Below, one piece after another: positions 12,399 to 14,102 of a stretch of 14,102 nucleotides of DNA. How positions within the stretch are numbered: position 1 is the first letter of the stretch; every line of letters begins with the position of its first letter. The stretch is from Thiopontia sp964551545. GTDB lineage: Bacteria; Pseudomonadota; Gammaproteobacteria; GCF-002020875. Under the pieces are notes generated by a model that was given only the letters and a program-made list of their open reading frames with translations, did not search any database and was not told where the DNA came from. Position numbers and translations under genes: made by a program. The stretch is taken from assembly GCA_964551545.1 (NCBI GenBank), contig CAZKCT010000047.1, forward strand, positions 1 to 14,102, read 5' to 3'.

Positions 12399-12415
12399 TA
12401 CGTAATAATACGTAT
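12398..12415. promoter_or_regulatory. Perfect inverted repeat ATACGTA-ATAA-TACGTAT
   Basis: Two perfect 7-bp arms separated by 4 bp lie 2 bp beyond the MFS stop codon, abutting the -35 of the candidate promoter for the 43-residue gene. It is A/T-rich with no following T-run on the minus strand, so it is not a good intrinsic terminator for the MFS gene. An operator is the better reading. Confidence 0.4.
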
Positions 12416-12417
12416 TC

Positions 12418-13623
12418 TTATTGAGTCTCGCGTTTCTTGATAAGGAAAAGCAGTGAGCCGACCAACCCCAACAAGGCAAACAGAGTCACCGCCCACTGCA
12501 CACCAAGCCACTCTGCCAGTGCCCCCGCCGTCAGGCTTCCAATCGGAGCCATTCCAACAAAGATCACGGAAAACAGTGACATAACACGCCCTCGCAAACG
12601 ATCCTCCACCAGCACCTGAATATGGGCATTGGTCGAAGCCACCACGGTGGTCACTGAGAATCCGGCCACCAGCAACAGTGGCATCGCCCAAATCAATTGA
12701 TCGCTATGCGCAAACAACGCCAACGCCATCGCACCAGCAACACCGGCTCGTGCAATAATCGGCGCAATCCCATCCTCCACGCCTCGTCGCGCCAGATTGA
12801 GCGCCCCGATGACAGAACCAGCCCCCGCTGAAGAGAGCAAAATTCCCAGCATTCCTGGGCCTCCACCAAATTGCCGATCGGCAAACACCGGCATCAGCAC
12901 CACAAAAGCGGTGCCCATCATGCTCACCACTCCGACATGGATCAGTGCTGGGCGAATTTGCGGATGTTCCCAGGCGTGGCGAACCCCGGCCTGCACCGCG
13001 CTGATTCGCCCCCCCTTCATCGCTGAAGGCGTTTCTCGATGAGGAAGTTGCAAGGTCAGCAGTACGAACAACAACATCAGATAACTGAGCCCATTGATGG
13101 TAAACAGCACCCCCTCCTGCCACTCAATCAACAGAATTCCAGCCAGTGCCGGCCCCGCAAAACGGGCCACATTAAAGGCACTGGAGTTCAGGCCAACCGC
13201 ATTGGAGAGCTCTTTTTTCGGAACCAGATCGGCAAGCAACGACTGTCGGGCCGGCATATCAATCGCTTGAGCAGTACCAAAGAAGAATGCAATCAACAGG
13301 ATATGCCACACCTCTACCCTGCCGCTCAGCGCCAGAAATGCAAGTAGAAAGGCAAGCACCATTGCAGCGCTCTGGGAGAGAATCATCAAGCGCTGCCTCG
13401 GCACCTGATCGGCCAAGACCCCACCAAACAGCCCAAACAGCAGTACCGGCAGCAGCATGGTGAAATTGACCAGCCCCAACATAAAACTGGACTGTGTCAG
13501 GCTGTAGACCAACCAGGACTGCGCCACGTTGGCCATCTGTGTGCCGTGAAGAGAGATTAGTTGTCCAAGGAAGTATCGGCGATAGTTCCGATTACGAAGA
13601 GAGCGGGTCAGTTGGTGCCACAT
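12418..13623 (-). CDS. MFS transporter, EntS-like exporter family
   Basis: A 401-residue inner-membrane transporter with about 12 predicted hydrophobic segments, of the MFS branch that contains the enterobactin exporter EntS. The N-terminus reads LRNRNYRRYFLGQLISLHGTQM (landmark at 9-30) as is typical. Motif A between TM2 and TM3 is GGVLADQVPRQR (67-78). GTAQAIDMPARQSLLADLVP (116-135) and NSSAFNVARFAGPALAG are further hallmarks of this branch. The C-terminal half has a second weak motif A-like loop (VEDRLRGRVMS). It would act as a proton-coupled exporter; the substrate (siderophore, drug or other) cannot be told. The ATG at 13623 lacks a Shine-Dalgarno sequence and is preceded by a pyrimidine-rich, structured leader driven by a strong promoter. 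Small membrane-protein genes flank it on both sides in the same orientation. Confidence 0.93.
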   Translation of the reverse strand: MWHQLTRSLRNRNYRRYFLGQLISLHGTQMANVAQSWLVYSLTQSSFMLGLVNFTMLLPVLLFGLFGGVLADQVPRQRLMILSQSAAMVLAFLLAFLALSGRVEVWHILLIAFFFGTAQAIDMPARQSLLADLVPKKELSNAVGLNSSAFNVARFAGPALAGILLIEWQEGVLFTINGLSYLMLLFVLLTLQLPHRETPSAMKGGRISAVQAGVRHAWEHPQIRPALIHVGVVSMMGTAFVVLMPVFADRQFGGGPGMLGILLSSAGAGSVIGALNLARRGVEDGIAPIIARAGVAGAMALALFAHSDQLIWAMPLLLVAGFSVTTVVASTNAHIQVLVEDRLRGRVMSLFSVIFVGMAPIGSLTAGALAEWLGVQWAVTLFALLGLVGSLLFLIKKRETQ

Positions 13624-13645
13624 GGCGAGAAGCAGAAATAAAGAA

Positions 13646-13715
13646 GGCCCTCAGAGGAGGGGGGAACCTACGAAAGAAGGAGGAGTATCTTTTCGAAGGA
13701 AATCCTCTGAGAGCC
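13646..13715 (-). promoter_or_regulatory. Structured 5' leader of the MFS gene with two alternative hairpins
   Basis: In the transcript (minus strand) a 5' segment at 13715-13703 pairs with 13658-13646 (arms of 13 with one mismatch; core CTCAGAGGA/TCCTCTGAG). Inside, 13699-13691 pairs with 13675-13667 (CCTTCGAAA with TTTCGTAGG, one mismatch). A competing local hairpin CCCTC-CTCT-GAGGG at 13661-13648 uses the same 3' segment and is followed by CCTTCTTTATTT, a weak U-rich run. Mutually exclusive folds of this sort are what attenuators and riboswitches look like. I recognise no known riboswitch class. Confidence 0.45.
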
Positions 13716-13725
13716 TGTGCGGAGC

Positions 13726-13754
13726 ATTATATTAGTATTCCTTGATATAGTCAA
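13726..13754 (-). promoter_or_regulatory. Strong sigma-70 promoter of the MFS gene
   Basis: On the minus strand TTGACT (13754-13749, 5 of 6) is followed after exactly 17 bp by TATAAT (13731-13726, 6 of 6). The start would be near 13719, leaving a leader of about 95 nt. The -35 overlaps the stop codon of the upstream small gene and lies inside the dyad CTTGA-TATAG-TCAAG (13741-13755). Confidence 0.85.
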
Positions 13755-13954
13755 GAATGATTTTTCTCTTTTTGGAGCTGGTCCTGTTCCTGCTCAGCAA
13801 CCAGCTGATTCAACGGAAGATCTTCATCCTTGAGGAAGCTTCGGCGAATCCCGCAACACCCTTTTGGGTGAGTATTGATATACCAGAGAAACAGCCAGAT
13901 CACGACCATTCCGGTCCCAGCGACCACCAACGCATCGGTCAGCGTGACTTCCAT
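13751..13954 (-). CDS. Small membrane protein with a CCG motif (67 aa)
   Basis: A 67-residue protein with one N-terminal membrane segment (about 6-26: TDALVVAGTGMVVIWLFLWY), then NTHPKGCCGIRRSF with two adjacent cysteines just after the membrane, and a charged, glutamine-rich helix at the C-terminus (EQEQDQLQKEKNHS). The basic residues after the segment suggest an N-out/C-in orientation. The ATG at 13954 has an excellent ribosome site (GGAGG, 6-nt spacing), which strongly supports translation. I do not recognise the family; the layout superficially resembles small cytochrome-oxidase assembly proteins such as CcoS, but the diagnostic residues were not found. The stop codon overlaps the -35 of the MFS promoter, so the two genes are adjacent but separately promoted. 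Confidence 0.7.
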   Translation of the reverse strand: MEVTLTDALVVAGTGMVVIWLFLWYINTHPKGCCGIRRSFLKDEDLPLNQLVAEQEQDQLQKEKNHS

Positions 13955-13978
13955 GAAATCCCTCCCACGACTCAGTTA

Positions 13979-14102
13979 TTAATTATTTTTTTGTGCGCAG
14001 TAACTGAATGATCGTAACATATCAGATTCCCCTGATGCTACCGATAATTCTCCCTTGCGGAGAGCAACCATCGCCAACCACGACAGCTTGTGCAAGAATG
14101 TT
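13979..14102 (-). CDS. Possible 3' end of a gene running off the window
   Basis: One minus-strand frame is open from the window end for 40 codons to a TAA at 13979-13981, giving HKLSWLAMVALRKGELSV and a polar tail ending AQKNN. The gap to the next gene is 24 nt, compatible with an operon. However, its codons (TTA, TTG, TCG, GTA, CGA) differ from the CTG/GCC/ATC-rich use of the neighbouring genes and no motif is recognised. The stretch may equally be non-coding upstream sequence of the 67-residue gene. Confidence 0.22.
   Translation of the reverse strand, partial: TFLHKLSWLAMVALRKGELSVASGESDMLRSFSYCAQKNN

Noticed and set aside
13757..14011. 84-codon plus-strand frame opposite the 67-residue gene
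   Set aside because: No ribosome site or motif; the minus-strand gene has a strong ribosome site and a sensible membrane-protein composition.

Overview
The window is chromosomal DNA of a proteobacterium. A dusB-fis pair, a sigma-32 gene with a full RpoH box, a type II (HD-containing) CCA-adding enzyme and a purH/purD pair together fit Gammaproteobacteria best. A deep-branching relative such as a zetaproteobacterium or magnetococcal lineage cannot be excluded. No phage, IS, CRISPR, tRNA or rRNA gene was seen. Most of the window is housekeeping; the less ordinary material is in the control regions and in the minus-strand genes.

Layout. Positions 1-514: a short upstream region with two dyads, then a small XRE-type regulator (+). 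515-1492: rpoH (+), preceded by a perfect CIRCE element (TTAGCACTC-N9-GAGTGCTAA) lying over the -35 of a good promoter. This implies HrcA repression of the heat-shock sigma factor gene itself. 1554-4445 (+): an NDUFA9-like atypical SDR protein, an uncharacterised 89-residue protein, cca (its likely TTG start lies inside the preceding gene), and a single-domain response regulator with its own -10 box. 7749-4452 (-): an HD-domain phosphohydrolase with a histidine-rich tail, overlapping by 8 nt the start of a PEGLP-type (type II) cation P-type ATPase that converges on the response regulator. 7899-12200 (+): dusB-fis (4-nt overlap), purH and purD. PurH and PurD together provide the last two steps of IMP synthesis and the GAR synthetase step; their genes are separated by a 130-bp palindromic repeat. 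13954-12205 (-): a small membrane protein, an EntS-like MFS exporter, and a 43-residue single-TM protein.

Points of regulation visible in the sequence: the CIRCE-controlled rpoH promoter; three genes whose -10 boxes lie so close to the ATG that their mRNAs may be leaderless (113, 1554, 4077); and the exporter gene at 13623, which has a near-consensus promoter (TTGACT-N17-TATAAT), a dyad on its -35 and a ~95-nt leader that can fold in two mutually exclusive ways. The window end (14012-14102) shows only a weak open frame that may be the tail of another minus-strand gene.

No complete undescribed system (defence island, biosynthetic cluster, mobile element) is evident. The best leads are the CIRCE-rpoH arrangement, the exporter leader, the His-tailed HD protein coupled to the ATPase, and the purH-purD palindromic repeat.
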